DNA from: Sternotherus odoratus
Lineage: Eukaryota; Chordata; Testudines; Kinosternidae
Reading direction: 5' to 3'
Length of the DNA stretch: 64,000 bases
Assembly: GCA_032164245.1 (NCBI GenBank)
Contig: JAVMKO010000006.1
Coordinates: 40,388,319-40,452,318 of the forward strand
Part shown: positions 1 through 10,976 of the stretch, in pieces
Position numbering within the stretch: position 1 is the first letter of the stretch
How the letters are laid out: every line of letters begins with the position of its first letter
Notes under the pieces: model-generated
Database searches by the model: none
Told to the model about the DNA's origin: nothing
The model's input: the letters and a program-made list of their open reading frames with translations, nothing else
Position numbers and translations under genes: made by a program

Positions 1-99
1 GACCAGGGGTAAATTGTTCCACTGGTTAATTACTCTCACTGTTATAAGTGTATGCCTTATTTCCAGCTTGTGTCTAGCTTCAACTTCCAGCCACTAGAT
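1..99 (-). mobile_element. CR1 LINE 3' fragment, interrupted by a hAT element
   Basis: This piece is the 3' side of the CR1 copy that resumes at 577. Text on the two sides of the hAT insertion reads as one continuous repeat once the element and one target duplication are ignored. It begins beyond the left edge of the window. The minus-strand orientation follows from the reverse transcriptase reading frame in the second part. Confidence 0.65.
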
Positions 100-568
100 C
101 AGGGGTGGGGAACCTCCGGCCCGCGGGCCTTATATGGCCCGCCAAATCATTTTATCCGGCCCGTGGCCGCCGACCAGGGATGGCTCCGCACTGGGGCCGG
201 GAAGCGGCGGGTCAGTTGGGGGGGGAGGGAAGGAGGTTTGGGGGGGAGAGACCGGGCTGGGTGGGTCAGATGGGGGGGAGAGGGAAGGAGGTTTGGGGGG
301 CGGGAGAGACCGGGCTGGGCGGGTCAGGCAGGCAGCAGGACCCCAGCTGGCAAGGGGCCAGCGGGGGAAACCCCAAAGCAGTGCAGGGCTAAGGACTCCA
401 CCTGCCACTGCTTTGGGGCTTCCCCTGCTAGCCCCTTGCCAGCTGGGGTCTCAGCTCCCGTTGCCAGCCTGGGCTTCGGGGGGGGGGGGGGGGGAGGAGG
501 GAGCGGCCCACAGATGACTTTATAAGGGTCAAAATGGCCCTTGGCAGAAAAAAGGTTCCCCACCCCTG
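100..568. mobile_element. Non-autonomous hAT element with 8-bp target duplication
   Basis: The terminal inverted repeats are visible: the left end begins CAGGGGTGGGGAACCT and the right end finishes AGGTTCCCCACCCCTG. They are flanked by an exact 8-bp direct repeat, CACTAGAT, at 92-99 and 569-576, which is the hallmark of hAT transposition. The interior has no transposase. It is G-rich, with about two copies of a ~60-bp direct repeat (around 210-330) and a long G run near 479-494. It interrupts a CR1 LINE, so it is younger than that copy. Open frames inside it exist in several frames on both strands and are compositional. Confidence 0.93.
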
Positions 569-576
569 CACTAGAT

Positions 577-1317
577 CATGTTATACCATTCTCTGAAGAG
601 CCCATTGTTAAATATTTGTTCCCCATGCAGATGCTTCTAGACTGTAATCAAGTCACCTCTTACCCTGCTCTTTCGTAGAGCTAAATAGATGGAGCTCCTT
701 GAGTCTAGCACTAAGAGATGTTTTCTGTCCCTTTAATTCTTGTGGCTTTTTTCTTAACCATCTCCAATTTATCAACATCCTTTCTTAAATTATGGGCACC
801 AGAACTGGACACAGTATTCCAGCAGCAGTCACATCAATGCCAAATACAGTAGAGAGGTAAAATAACCTCTCTACTCCTCCTTGAGACACTCCTATTTATA
901 CATTCTAGGATTGCATTAGCTCTTTTGGTCACTGGCTCTCACTGGAAGCTCATTCAGCTGCTGATTATCCACCATGACCCTCAAATCTTTTTTAGAGTCT
1001 CCGCTTCCCAGGATAGAATCCCCCATCTTGTAAGTACAGCCTAGACTCTTTGCTGCTAACTGTATACATTTAGCTGTATCACAACACATATGTTTTGCTT
1101 GCACCCAGTTTATCAAGTGATCCAGATTGCTCTGAATCAGTGCCCTGTCCTCATTGCTATTTACCACTCCCCGAATTTTTGTGTCATCTGCAAACTTTGT
1201 TAGTGATGATTTTATGTTTTCTTCCAGGTCGTTGATAGAAATGTTACCGGTAAATAGTTCAGGGCCAAGAATCGATCCCTGTCGAACCCCATGTCCACAC
1301 AGTATAATTAAACCCAC
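577..1317 (-). pseudogene. CR1 LINE reverse transcriptase fragment (decayed)
   Basis: Reading the minus strand from 1317 gives a decayed CR1-type reverse transcriptase: a GVRQGS-like motif, LGPELF, then the catalytic FADD box (KFADDTKI), a linker of the NSNEDRALIQ type, and a MGDSILGS...DLRVMVDN segment. These are characteristic of the palm and thumb of CR1 pol. The remaining 3' part, down to 577, is full of stops but matches the usual CR1 C-terminal region. The copy lacks its endonuclease and 5' half, as most CR1 insertions do. It is a dead insertion, not a host gene. Confidence 0.85.
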
Positions 1318-1379
1318 ATTTTAAAACTGAGACACAAAGAGGGCTTTGTCTGGTGCTGTTAGTAAGGAGGTACAGTAAT

Positions 1380-1530
1380 CTAGTAGGAGTATTAGACACA
1401 TGGGTTGAGATCCTGGTTCTGGAAAAAATAACCTAACTGTGTGATCTTGTGTAAATCATTTAATCTCTCTGAGTCTTCGTCTACCCCGCTTTGAAAAATC
1501 AGAGCAATTATAAATACCTGCTTTACGTGG
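1380..1530 (+). repeat. MIR-type SINE (old)
   Basis: The core reads as 'gatcttgtgtaaatcattta' followed by 'atctctctgagtcttcg' and a diverged 'aatcagagcaattataaatacc'. This is the recognisable central and 3' segment of the amniote MIR CORE-SINE. Divergence is high. Confidence 0.7.
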
Positions 1531-2450
1531 TAGTTCTCAGACACAATTATATAATGTTTGTAAATTGATAGAGACATACAAAGAATTTTAAAATATGATC
1601 AAGAGCAATGGTGGGAAGAAACCAAGAGTGCCAGGATCCCTGACCAGTATGTTATGCACTGGGACTTGTCAGGATACAGTGCCATCACATTCTCCTCTTG
1701 CCGTTTTTCCAAATTTGCAAGTATAAATTGGAGTGAAAGAAGCTTTCCAAATTTTCACAAATATCCAGGAAGTGAAATGTCCTTCACACTGCATTTTGTC
1801 AAAATTACTCCAATTTTGTGGAATTTTCAAAAATTGAAAATCAAGCAGATTGCGTGGTTAAAATTCTTTGCAATGAGCACTTCACCCAGCCATATTATAA
1901 AGACTTCTGATTCACTTAGTTTGTGGAGCATCCCAACCAGTTCTGGTCGACTTGGTGAGGCATCTGGTTTCTCTCGGAAAAACAAACATTTATTTCACGT
2001 AGAGATGAATGATCTTTAAAAAGCTCTGACCTTCTCTATGACAGAGACAAATGGACTACTATGTATGATTTGTTTCTGTAATCCACTTAATGTAATAAGT
2101 TAGATTATGGATAGTAATTTATTTGTAAAAATCATAATAAAACTTCATTGTTTTAAATGCCAGGTATGGACAAATGGGGAGCAGGAACTGTTGAGACAAG
2201 ATTCCTATTCTTAGGTCTACACTGAAGAATTATTGTTGTCTCTTGGATTATCTGCACTTAGAATCAATTTAGTAATTTTTAATTCACTGATTTTCCCTTG
2301 TTTGCTTAACATTTATTAATTGATTATTGTGCTCATGCAATTAATTCAAAAGCTGGCAAGTTTAACACACAGAGATTCGTTTCTTTTACTAATATGCCAC
2401 CAAAATACATTTTTTGAGTAACTGGTTACCAGACAATAACTTTCAAATGG
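1531..2450. other. AT-rich intronic sequence, nothing recognised
   Basis: No splice-bounded exon, terminal repeats or recognisable transposon was seen. Only short open frames occur. Confidence 0.4.
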
Positions 2451-2454
2451 ATCA

Positions 2455-3490
2455 CATTATACATGAGATACCGTGGTGTTGTTTCATGTTTCATGGCTGC
2501 CAGTATCAAGCAGAGTGCCACGGAGGTCGGTCCTGGGGCCAGTTTTGTTCAACATCTTCATTAATTATCTGGATGATGGGACAGATTGCACCCTCAGCAA
2601 GTTCATGGATGACACTAAGATGGGAGGAGGGGTAGATAAGCTGGAAGGTAGGGATAGGGTCCAGAGTGACCTAGACAAATTGGAGGATTGGGCTAAATGA
2701 AGTCTGATGAGGTTCAACAAGGTCATGTGCAGAGTCCTGCACTTCGGATGGAAGAATCCCAGGCACTGCTACAGGCTGGGGATGTATTGGCTAAACTGCA
2801 GTTTTGCAGAAAAGGACCTGGGGATTACAGTGGATGAGAAGCTGGATATGAATCAGCAGTATGCCCTTGTTGCCAAGAAGGCCAATGGCATATTGGACTG
2901 TATTAGTAGGAGCATTGCCAGCAGATCGAGGGAAATGATTATTCCCCTCTTTTCAGCACTGGCGAGGCCACACCTGTAGTACTGTGTCCAGTTTTGGTCC
3001 TCCCCCCTTCACACCTACAGAAGGGATGTGACAAATTGGAGAGAGTCCAGCAGAGAACAACAAAAATGATCAGGGGCACGTGACTTATGAGGAGAGGATG
3101 AAGGAACTGGGCTTGTTTAGTCTGCAGAAGAGAAAAGTGAGGGGGGATTTGATAACAGCCTTCAACTACCTGAATGGGAATTCCAAAGAGGATAGAGCTC
3201 GACTGTTCTCAGTGGTGGCAGATGACAGAACAAGGAGTAATGGTCTCAAGTTGCAGTGGGGAAGGTTTAGGTTGGATATTAGGAAATACTATTTCACTAG
3301 GAGAGTGGTGAAGTACTGGAATGGGTTACTTAGGGAGGTGGTGGAATTGCCATTCTAAGAAGATATTAATGCCTAGCTTGACAAAGCCCTGGCTTGGATG
3401 ATTTAGTTGGTGTTTGTCCTGCTTTGAGCAGGGGATTGGACTAGATGACCTAAGTGCTCTTCCATCCCTAATATTCTATGATTATTATTT
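2455..3490 (+). pseudogene. CR1 LINE 3' half with 3' tail (decayed)
   Basis: The plus strand encodes, over several frames, a CR1 reverse transcriptase from [13 protein letters not shown] through a mutated catalytic box (FMDD instead of FADD, '[10 protein letters not shown]'), the RFNKVMCRVLHFG segment, EKDLGITVDEKLD, and the C-terminal [17 protein letters not shown] and [12 protein letters not shown] motifs. The 3' end has the diagnostic 'ggattggactagatgacct' and the short ATTCTATGATT tail near 3472. Frames are broken by stops and small indels. The 5' half, including the endonuclease, is absent. Two CR1 copies in opposite orientations therefore lie within 3.5 kb. Confidence 0.9.
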
Positions 3491-4225
3491 TTAACATCGC
3501 ACGATTTTTAAGCCAATATTATGATTTTTGAGGAGGGGGACGCATGGTTCTTTAATGCTTTGAATTGATAATACTGAATAGGTGACCAGGACTGTGTACC
3601 ATATTCTGGCTACTAAAATGAGAGGATTCCAGTCTTGTTAAACTAAATGGTCTGTTTATTAAAGTGACTATTTATAGAGCTGCTCCATCTGCAGCTTATT
3701 CCCAGCCATGTGAACACAGACTGGCTTGTTTGGTGCTTCCGCCAAACTCCTCCCTCATGCAACCCGTGTCCTCCTTTCCAAGTTCCATGCAGATTGCTAC
3801 AAACATTCTTGTTTCCTGGCCCTGCGCAATAATAAAGTAAAATCATATAGAAGAGAGAGGTAGGGAGAATGCTATAGACAAAGAATTTCACTGTGACCTA
3901 AGGTAGTTTAGCCTCAAGTACCTTGTACTCAGAATGACCATGTAAAACCCCTCAGAATCAACAGATGCTTTCAGAAAAATCATTTGAATTATACTGTTAG
4001 GCACAAATCTTCAAAAGTGCATGTGCAAAAGCAAATCAGTGCTTTTGTGCACACCTGACAAGTGCACTCCACTCCCAATGCACATACTGTAAGGTATATG
4101 AGTATTCAAGCCATGACTTATGTACCTACATCAAACCAGACATGCCTTTTCACAGAGACTAAAATATGTACCTTACCTCCTCATGTGTTGTTAACAACTA
4201 TATCAAGAGAATTTGATTACAGGAT
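3491..4225. other. Intronic sequence, nothing recognised
   Basis: No supported feature. A 3643-3891 minus-strand open frame has no recognisable motif and no splice context. Confidence 0.4.
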
Positions 4226-4310
4226 ATCACAGATTGTCAAAGGTATTTCAGTGCCTAGCCACCACTGATTTCAATAGGAGTTAAGTGCCTAAATACTTTT
4301 ATGGATCTAG
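4226..4310. repeat. Old interspersed repeat fragment ('gcctaaatac...' type)
   Basis: The text 'agttaagtgcctaaatac' followed by 'ggatctaggccc' recurs in diverged form elsewhere in the window (13815-13880 and 35935-36010). That identifies an old dispersed family. I do not assign a family name. Confidence 0.4.
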
Positions 4311-4319
4311 GCCCTACTT

Positions 4320-4445
4320 CTTTCCATACTGACTCAGGCCAGATCCTGCAAACACCTTTGCACGTGCTTAACTTTTATTATGTGAGTAGCCCATTGTCTT
4401 CAGTGGGGTTACTCATGTGCTTACTGCTAAGAACACAGGGTGTGC
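4320..4445. repeat. Old interspersed repeat fragment ('agatcctgcaaacac' type)
   Basis: It contains 'caggccagatcctgcaaaca', 'gcacgtgcttaac' and 'cagtggggttactcatg'. The same phrases recur in diverged copies at 25040, 27755, 50235 and 61665. Family not assigned. Confidence 0.45.
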
Positions 4446-7400
4446 AGAATCAGAGTCTACATGATCAGGGCATCTGTTGAAACCATTATGGTAAACTCAG
4501 ATTTTAGTTTAGTTTAGTTTAATAGGATGAGATCTATAGGATTCTATGGAATGCAATAAGATTGTATAGAAATTACTCTAAAAACCTTAACAGAGCATGA
4601 TATCCTATTTACAGTTTTTTAAAAAATATCCTATAGAATCCTTTAGCACAGATATAACATGTACAATCAATTCTATGGGATGGTTAAAAATAACCAATAA
4701 AAAGGATATCATTTTTTCTCATTCAGTTCTGTAGGACTTTTCAGTAAGGAAAGGAAACTCTTCTAAGGATCTTAGAAATTACAGTGGCATTTAAATGTTT
4801 GGATCTTGTGAATTAATAATTATGCTAATAGGCCAGAATTCCATGCTAATTTATACCCCATGACATCCCACTGATGCCTGGGCTTATTGGAGCTGGACAG
4901 GGTGTGGAACGGAGAAGGATTTGGCCTGGTCACCTGTAGAATATGCTTCTGCCACCACCTTTACTTATATTTCAATTTCTTCAAATCTGAGGTGAAACCC
5001 ACAGGACACTTTCAATAATTAAGTGCCCAGTTTAGCTGCTAAATTTAAAGCAAGGCAGAGCTATGGCACTGGATATTTTGTTGGATATATTTTCCTGTTT
5101 TGTGGGGTATTGGCTGCATGATCTGATAAAACTGTAGCTAAATGAACTCTACAATTTGTATTCCTACAGCCAGAAGTTTATTGGCTTGCTTTTTCCCTCC
5201 CTTTGGCTCTGCCTGCAAGGTTCATTACTTACAGTTACTGCAGAATCAATCTGAACTGGCCAAAATCAGTGATGGAATTTACAGCACAATAAATGTACTG
5301 CCATACAAGTGCTGTTACACATGAAAGGGCCGTGGAATATTCTTTTCAGCAAGCCTTCTACATAGCAGTGTGTACTGTTTTTATCAATTTAAAAGAATCA
5401 TCACAGGCATATTTCGAGAGGTGTAATCCTGACAGCTACACAGCAGATTTTCTCTGAGGCAGGCATTGTTACAGGAAAACAATATTATTGATTAAAATCT
5501 TAGCATATTGGAACAGAGAGGAGAAACTAAACATATCTTTTTCATTCTCCACATCAGTCTTTAGCAGCTCAATATTACAAAAATATAATTCATACAGGCC
5601 TTGTTAAGAAAACATTTTAACACTTCTTGAGATATGAATTAATAGTTCAGCAGCACTGAAATAAGAGAAATAGCTTACTGGCTGATATTGTGCATGCAAA
5701 ATATGAAGAGCACTCAAAGATAATATATTAAGTATGGCTTGTAAAGTTGTACATTTATAAAGTCTGTAAGTTAAGATTTACATTGGTATTTAGTCTATTT
5801 TTCTTTCTAAGTGTCTATATTATGGAAGTAGTGTATTTTTCATAATTTTGAAACACAGAAAGTTTTAACTTTAGCTTGGTGCATTGCAAAAAACTATCAA
5901 AAAGATAGATGGCAGGCTGTCCTCCCCAAAACTCAATTTCATAATATGCATGTGATTGCTAATAGGCAGACACTAAAAAACAATTTTCCTTGACGGAGAA
6001 GAGCTGATAAATTGTCAACATAAACTTCATCTGTGGTTGCTCCAGTGATCTAAAGCTCTTGTGTGAGTTTTGAACCATCAAAGTCTGCTTCTTACAACCG
6101 TATCAAAATTTATGAATGCATCTAACTATAAAGTGACTGAAAAGAACCCATAATGCATGTTGTTTATTGTGCATCAGCTCTTTGCTTCTTCAGTACATGC
6201 AAAAAACACTTTGTCCAGTTCCCCTTTCCTTATTCTCTATGTGTGGTAATGAAAAAGGACAGAACAGATGGAAAATTTTCCTGGGAATTGACTTAAAACA
6301 AGGGCCTACTTTTACAGAACTCGTAGTTTCCGACAGAGGGGTGAAAGTGCACTGAACTAATCTACATGACCTTTGGAGATATACAACTTCTTGAACTACC
6401 ATTAGCATTGATAGCATTCTATTATTTGGTAAAAAGGAAATCTCCCTTCACTTGAGGAGGGAAAATAAAAACCAACTCAGCTAATGGTTTTCAACAAGAT
6501 ACACTAGTGTTTCATATTATCTTTGATACAGTGACAAAACATGCAGACACTGCAAAAAGACTTATTCAGTTTACAGGAAATGTACTTAAGCATTGAATTC
6601 ATGCATGCAAAAATTCTTGAGGAAAAAATCCAAACTATTTGACCTGCTTCTATTGAAATCCAAAGAATTTCGGCTCATATGAGGTGAAGGGGAAGCTATA
6701 CAAGGAAGGGTGGATGGTTCCCCACTGTTCCTGATGTAAGAGTCCCAAGCTCCCATCCATAGCTCCTTAAAGGGGGCTAGGAAAGGAGGGGGATGGTCAG
6801 ATAGATCCATGCTGCCTGAGATGTAGGAGCCCCAAACTCAATTCCCATAAGAGATGATTTCCTTCAAATCATTTTCCAATCCATTTTATCTGATAAGCAT
6901 ATCCTTCAATACCAAGCACCTGCATTGGACATCTGCTCCAAATATTATGTATTAAGTTGAGACCTTATAATCTATCCCTCTATTCCACCCCACCGGTTCC
7001 CAGGCCTGCTCTGGGAAGGTGGAAAAACCCACCATGCCTTGGCCAATCTGGGCTGAGGGAAAAATTCCTTTGCAGCCCCCTAAGGAAAAGGGAAAATAGT
7101 GTAATAGCCACAGTAGGTCAAGAGGGAGTCTAGGCCTTTTGCTAAGTTCATGAGTAGTTGGGTTCTGCCAACCCCATTCTGTTAAAAGAGGGCCTCTCTG
7201 GGGCTTCAAAGGGTATAAGGACCACCACACTCCTTCACTCAGTAGGAAGGGCAGTGCAGTGCCCTTCTCCTGACCTGATCCCAACTGTTTCCTGCCCTTC
7301 TTATCCATCCCTGTAAACCTCCCCCCTACTCCTCCTCACCCATTGTAGGGGAGCCCTTAAAGGGGCAATGCCTCTTTCCTACCAGCCAACTGGACCAGGG

Positions 7401-8790
7401 TCCCCTCGCATGAAAGGTTGCGCTGAGCACATATGGAAAGTGGAAAGACTATAAACAGTATAATCAGGGCCTTTTCATGAGGAAGAGACATCCCTTTTTC
7501 TATTTACAAGGAGCTGATCACCAGTGTAAAGGGAAGCCATGGAGTTCTCCATAATTCTTAATACTTCTCTTAGTTAAAGAAATCTGGCAAGTTTGTAAGG
7601 CTCAAAACTTGACCCAAGTTTTCTTTCTTAGGTCTTTGAAAAGTCTATGTGATTTTCACCTTATTTTAAAAATAATAATTCTTACTGGAAAAATAAAGAA
7701 CACCAACAGCCCACCACGTATGAAGGACTTAATCCTGCAGTCATTAATTCAGGGAAAATTCCCACCAAATTCAATGGGACTTTTGCCGAAGTAACCATTG
7801 CTGGATTTAGGCAGATACGCTTGTACAGGCATATTTGGGCAAATTCAGTGAGGTGTTCAGGTAACATAGTGGCAAGTACTGCACAGATATCCACACCACA
7901 TTCGTTTAGGATTGAGAAACAGATTAGACAGATCATACAATGACAAGTTAGTAAAATTACATAAGGGGCAAGGAGGGGGGAGAGAATGTAGTAAAGAATT
8001 CAATTCCAGCTTTAAGTTTCTAAAGTGATTTTACAAACAAAAATGTAAAACATATTGTTTACAAGTGACGAAACAGACCTTAGCAGTGTCCTTTTAATGA
8101 CAAGCAATTCATACAGAAATGTGCACAAGACATTCAAAGAGAGAATGAAATACCTATTCATAAAAACATGTAATAAGTCACCAACTCAGAGCTCAGACCT
8201 CTGTATACATTCTACATAGACTCTGGAATACTACATTTGGGTGAAAAATTATCCTTTGCTGTAATATACTGGGTTGTTTTTCATTTTCTTGTTTCCCAGG
8301 TACTGGTGGAAATTAAGAGAGCCTTGCTCTTCCACAGTTATTACCAAAAACTGATTTATTTCTTTTAACCAGTCACAAAATGATTGGTTTTTAGGAGGAT
8401 CTATGTTAAAAAATATAGTAATAACAATTAAAATTACTTATTTCGTACTGGTTATAGATGTACTAAAGTGTATAGGCTCCAGGGTCAGTATAAGCCTTGC
8501 TCAGCTTTCTTTAAAAGCATTGGGAGTAATAAAGACTTCCATTTTATCTTTGGTGCAATAATACTTCTGAAATATTACCTCATTTTTGATGTCAGCGATG
8601 ATTTATTTTTACCTCCATGATGTCAAAAGGGAATTATTATTATTAGAATGACAGCTTCCTAATGAAGCTGTAAAAAGGAGACACTGAACTCATTATAACC
8701 AAACATCTACATTGTGCCTTCTCTATAGGTTGAGATAGATTTACTCAAAGCTTTATAGAGAACACAATATTCCTTTGCTCCTACAGTTGT
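4446..8790. other. Large unique intronic stretch
   Basis: No exon or complete transposon is recognised in more than 4 kb. Around 4535-4720 there are loosely inverted phrases ('tataggattctatgg' and 'tcctatagaatcc') that may be an old inverted-repeat element. The segment 6950-7440 is C- and G-richer than its surroundings and could be an old repeat, but no family is clear. Confidence 0.4.
7715..7800. repeat. Old interspersed repeat fragment ('ttcaatgggac' type)
   Basis: 'aatcctgcag', 'ccaaattcaatgggactttt' and 'ccattgctggatttagg' are phrases shared with other old copies in the window. Family not assigned. Confidence 0.4.
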
Positions 8791-8798
8791 ACAGAACT

Positions 8799-9513
8799 CA
8801 GGGCTGGCGACAGGGGGGCACTACTTGTAGAGCTGTACCGGGCCCGGTACACAGCTGTACCCATAGTCGTCCCTCTTGTCGCCGGGCCTGGAGAGCGGGG
8901 AAGGGGCAGGGAGGCGGAGCGGCTCTCCTCCAGAGCAGCAGCACAGCAGCGCGTGGGACGAGCGTGTGTGTCCCCGGCAGGAGCAGTGAGCCCGGCCAGC
9001 AGCAGCGGCGCACCCCCACCTGCAAAGAGGGCGAGGGCGGGGAGGCTCCACAGCAAGGTAAGGCTTCCCCCGCCAGACGTGGCATCATTCAGCCCCTGCG
9101 CCAATCAAGGGCGGGGAGTGCCCCTCCCACTGCCTTGCCCCAAGGCTCCTCCCACGCCGGCCTAGGGGGCTGCGGCTGGTCACAGCGGCAGTGTCCCCAT
9201 CGCCAGCCGCAGGGTCTCGTGAGGGTCCGGGGGGGAAAGGGCGCGCGGGGAGAGCAGCAAGGGAGGCTCGCGCTGCTCCCGGGCTCTCCCTCTCTTAGGC
9301 CACGGCTCGCGCTCCTGCAGGATCCCACCAAGCACGAGAGCGCAGTGAAGGGCGAGCGCCAGCAGCGAGCACCCAGGCGGTGGCAATGCTCGGAGGCTCA
9401 CACTGCCCCCAGCCGCTGTCAGCTGGGGGGGGGGGCGAGAGGAAGCGCCGGCTGGGCTGGGGGGGCCCAAACGATCAGAGTAGGGGGCCCCAAAATTTCT
9501 GTCGCCGGCCCTG
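8799..9513. mobile_element. Non-autonomous hAT element, family A, GC-rich interior
   Basis: The left terminus CAGGGCTGGCGACAGG and right terminus CTGTCGCCGGCCCTG form inverted repeats. An exact 8-bp duplication, ACAGAACT, lies at 8791-8798 and 9514-9521. The 715-bp element has a strongly GC- and CpG-rich interior and no transposase. It shares both ends, in the same orientation ('gtagagctgtaccgggccc' on the left, 'cgatcagagtagggg' on the right), with the element at 19660-20319. The 251-codon frame that spans it runs through the termini and both flanks and is not a gene. Confidence 0.94.
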
Positions 9514-9731
9514 ACAGAACTTATAGTTAATCAAACAAATCAAGGGCAAGTACCGTAGAATTTAGAAATGGCAGAATAACCATTTCTCTTTATTTATTAT
9601 TTTCTTTAAGGGCCACGTGTCAAACAACTCTTGATCAATGGAGAAAGGGACACCTGGACATGAATAATATCCAACCATTTCTGAAATCTATGGGTAGAGC
9701 TAAAACGGCTAGTGGCCAAGTTTCCCTCTAA

Positions 9732-10017
9732 GGGCTGGGCTACACTATGGGGGGTGGAGGGTGGGAGCGGGGAATCGACCTAAGATACGCAACTTCAGCT
9801 ACACGAATAGTGTAGCTGAAGTTGAAGTACCTTAAGTCAAGTTACTTAGCCGTCTGCATGGCGGCAGCTCGTACGGGGCAGCTCCCCCGCTGACTCTGCT
9901 TACTTCTCCTGCCGAGGTGGAGTACAGGTGTCAATTTGGGGATCGATTTATTGCATCTAGATGAGACTTGATAAATCGATCCCTGATACATTGAGTGCTA
10001 CCTGTGTAGCTGTACCC
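9732..10017. mobile_element. PIF/Harbinger-like miniature element with TAA duplication
   Basis: The left end GGGCTGGGCTACACTA and the right end TGTGTAGCTGTACCC are imperfect inverted repeats. They are flanked by TAA at 9729-9731 and 10018-10020, a 3-bp duplication typical of PIF/Harbinger. Internal phrases (GTCGAT/ATCGAC, 'gaggtggagtac', 'gataaatcgatccc') are shared with 15100-15316 and, more weakly, 15684-16534. The interior also holds a short hairpin, 'acttcagctacac' against 'gtgtagctgaagt'. No transposase. Confidence 0.8.
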
Positions 10018-10079
10018 TAAGAAAGGCAGCAGCAGCATTCAAGTGTATTCCCAGTAACAAGTCACTGCACCAGGGTAAA

Positions 10080-10215
10080 GCTACAAAGCCAGAGAACCAG
10101 GGTATCAAACAGTGGTTCTCTTCACTCTGCCACTGGTTTCATGTGTAATACTGAGAAAATCACTTAACCTTTCTGTGCTCTGGTTTCCCCATCTATAAAA
10201 TGGGAATAAAAATGT
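10080..10215 (+). repeat. MIR-type SINE
   Basis: It carries the MIR core: 'gagaaaatcacttaacctt', 'gtgctctggtttccccatct' and 'ataaaatgggaataa'. This is one of the best-preserved MIR copies in the window. Confidence 0.82.
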
Positions 10216-10534
10216 ATACACATCTTTTAAAACCATGTGGAAATCTATAGGGCAACATTTCTTTCTATGAATGCTAAATCCTATTTTTTCTAATAAGCAA
10301 AGCTGGGTTACAATAACTGTGGACCTTGCATCTTTTGTTGCCATTTACACGAGTAAAAAGTGAATGAACGGAGAATTCAGATTTGCCGCCATTTTGCACT
10401 CTTTTTGCCCAGCTGCAAGTACCTACATAAGGTGCAAGGCAATGCTGAATCAGGCCCTTTACCTCAATATTTTCATACTTATACTGGTCAATTTGAACTG
10501 CTCACTATAAACTGAAAGTCCCACTTCGCAAACG

Positions 10535-10640
10535 GTATCTATAGATCTTGGGTGAGTTACTTAACCTCTCTGTGTTTCAACCATAAAAGGGATTGCATAT
10601 TTTTCCTAACACAGAGGGGCATTTCAAGGATTAATTCTGA
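10535..10640 (+). repeat. MIR-type SINE fragment
   Basis: 'gggtgagttacttaacctct', 'ctgtgtttcaacc' and 'aaaagggattgca' match the MIR core and 3' side in a shorter, more diverged copy. Confidence 0.65.
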
Positions 10641-10759
10641 AGGTGATGAATACTGAAGATTAGGCAATAAACCAAAAATGACATGATGATGCAGGTGAGA
10701 CCCTGGATATAAAATAAAAGAAAAATTTTAGAAACTAAAGAAACATTGGTAAAAAATAA

Positions 10760-10976
10760 AAGGGGGTGGAGTCTTGGGGGGGGGCAGTTAGGAGAGGGTG
10801 GGAATGTTGGATGGATTGGAGGTTCTGAGGGGGGCATTCAGGGGGTGCGAAGTGGGTGGGGGTCGGATAGGGGCCGAGGTCAGGCTATTTGGGGAATCAC
10901 AGCCTTCCCTACCTGGACCTCCACACAATTTTGAACCCTGATGTGGCCCTCAGGCCAAAAAGTTTGTCTATCCCTG
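10760..10976. mobile_element. Truncated hAT element, right end only
   Basis: The right end ('gtggccctcaggccaaaa' then 'gtttgtctatccctg') is a diverged version of the right terminus of the element at 17609-18948. The preceding G-rich text repeats the same internal unit ('gttggatggattggaggttc', 'ggtcggatagggg'). No matching left terminus is seen, so it is a 5'-truncated relic. Confidence 0.75.

Noticed and set aside
8775..9530. 251-codon plus-strand open frame
   Set aside because: It spans both ends and the flanks of a hAT element, is low-complexity and GC-driven, and competes with long frames on the other strand.
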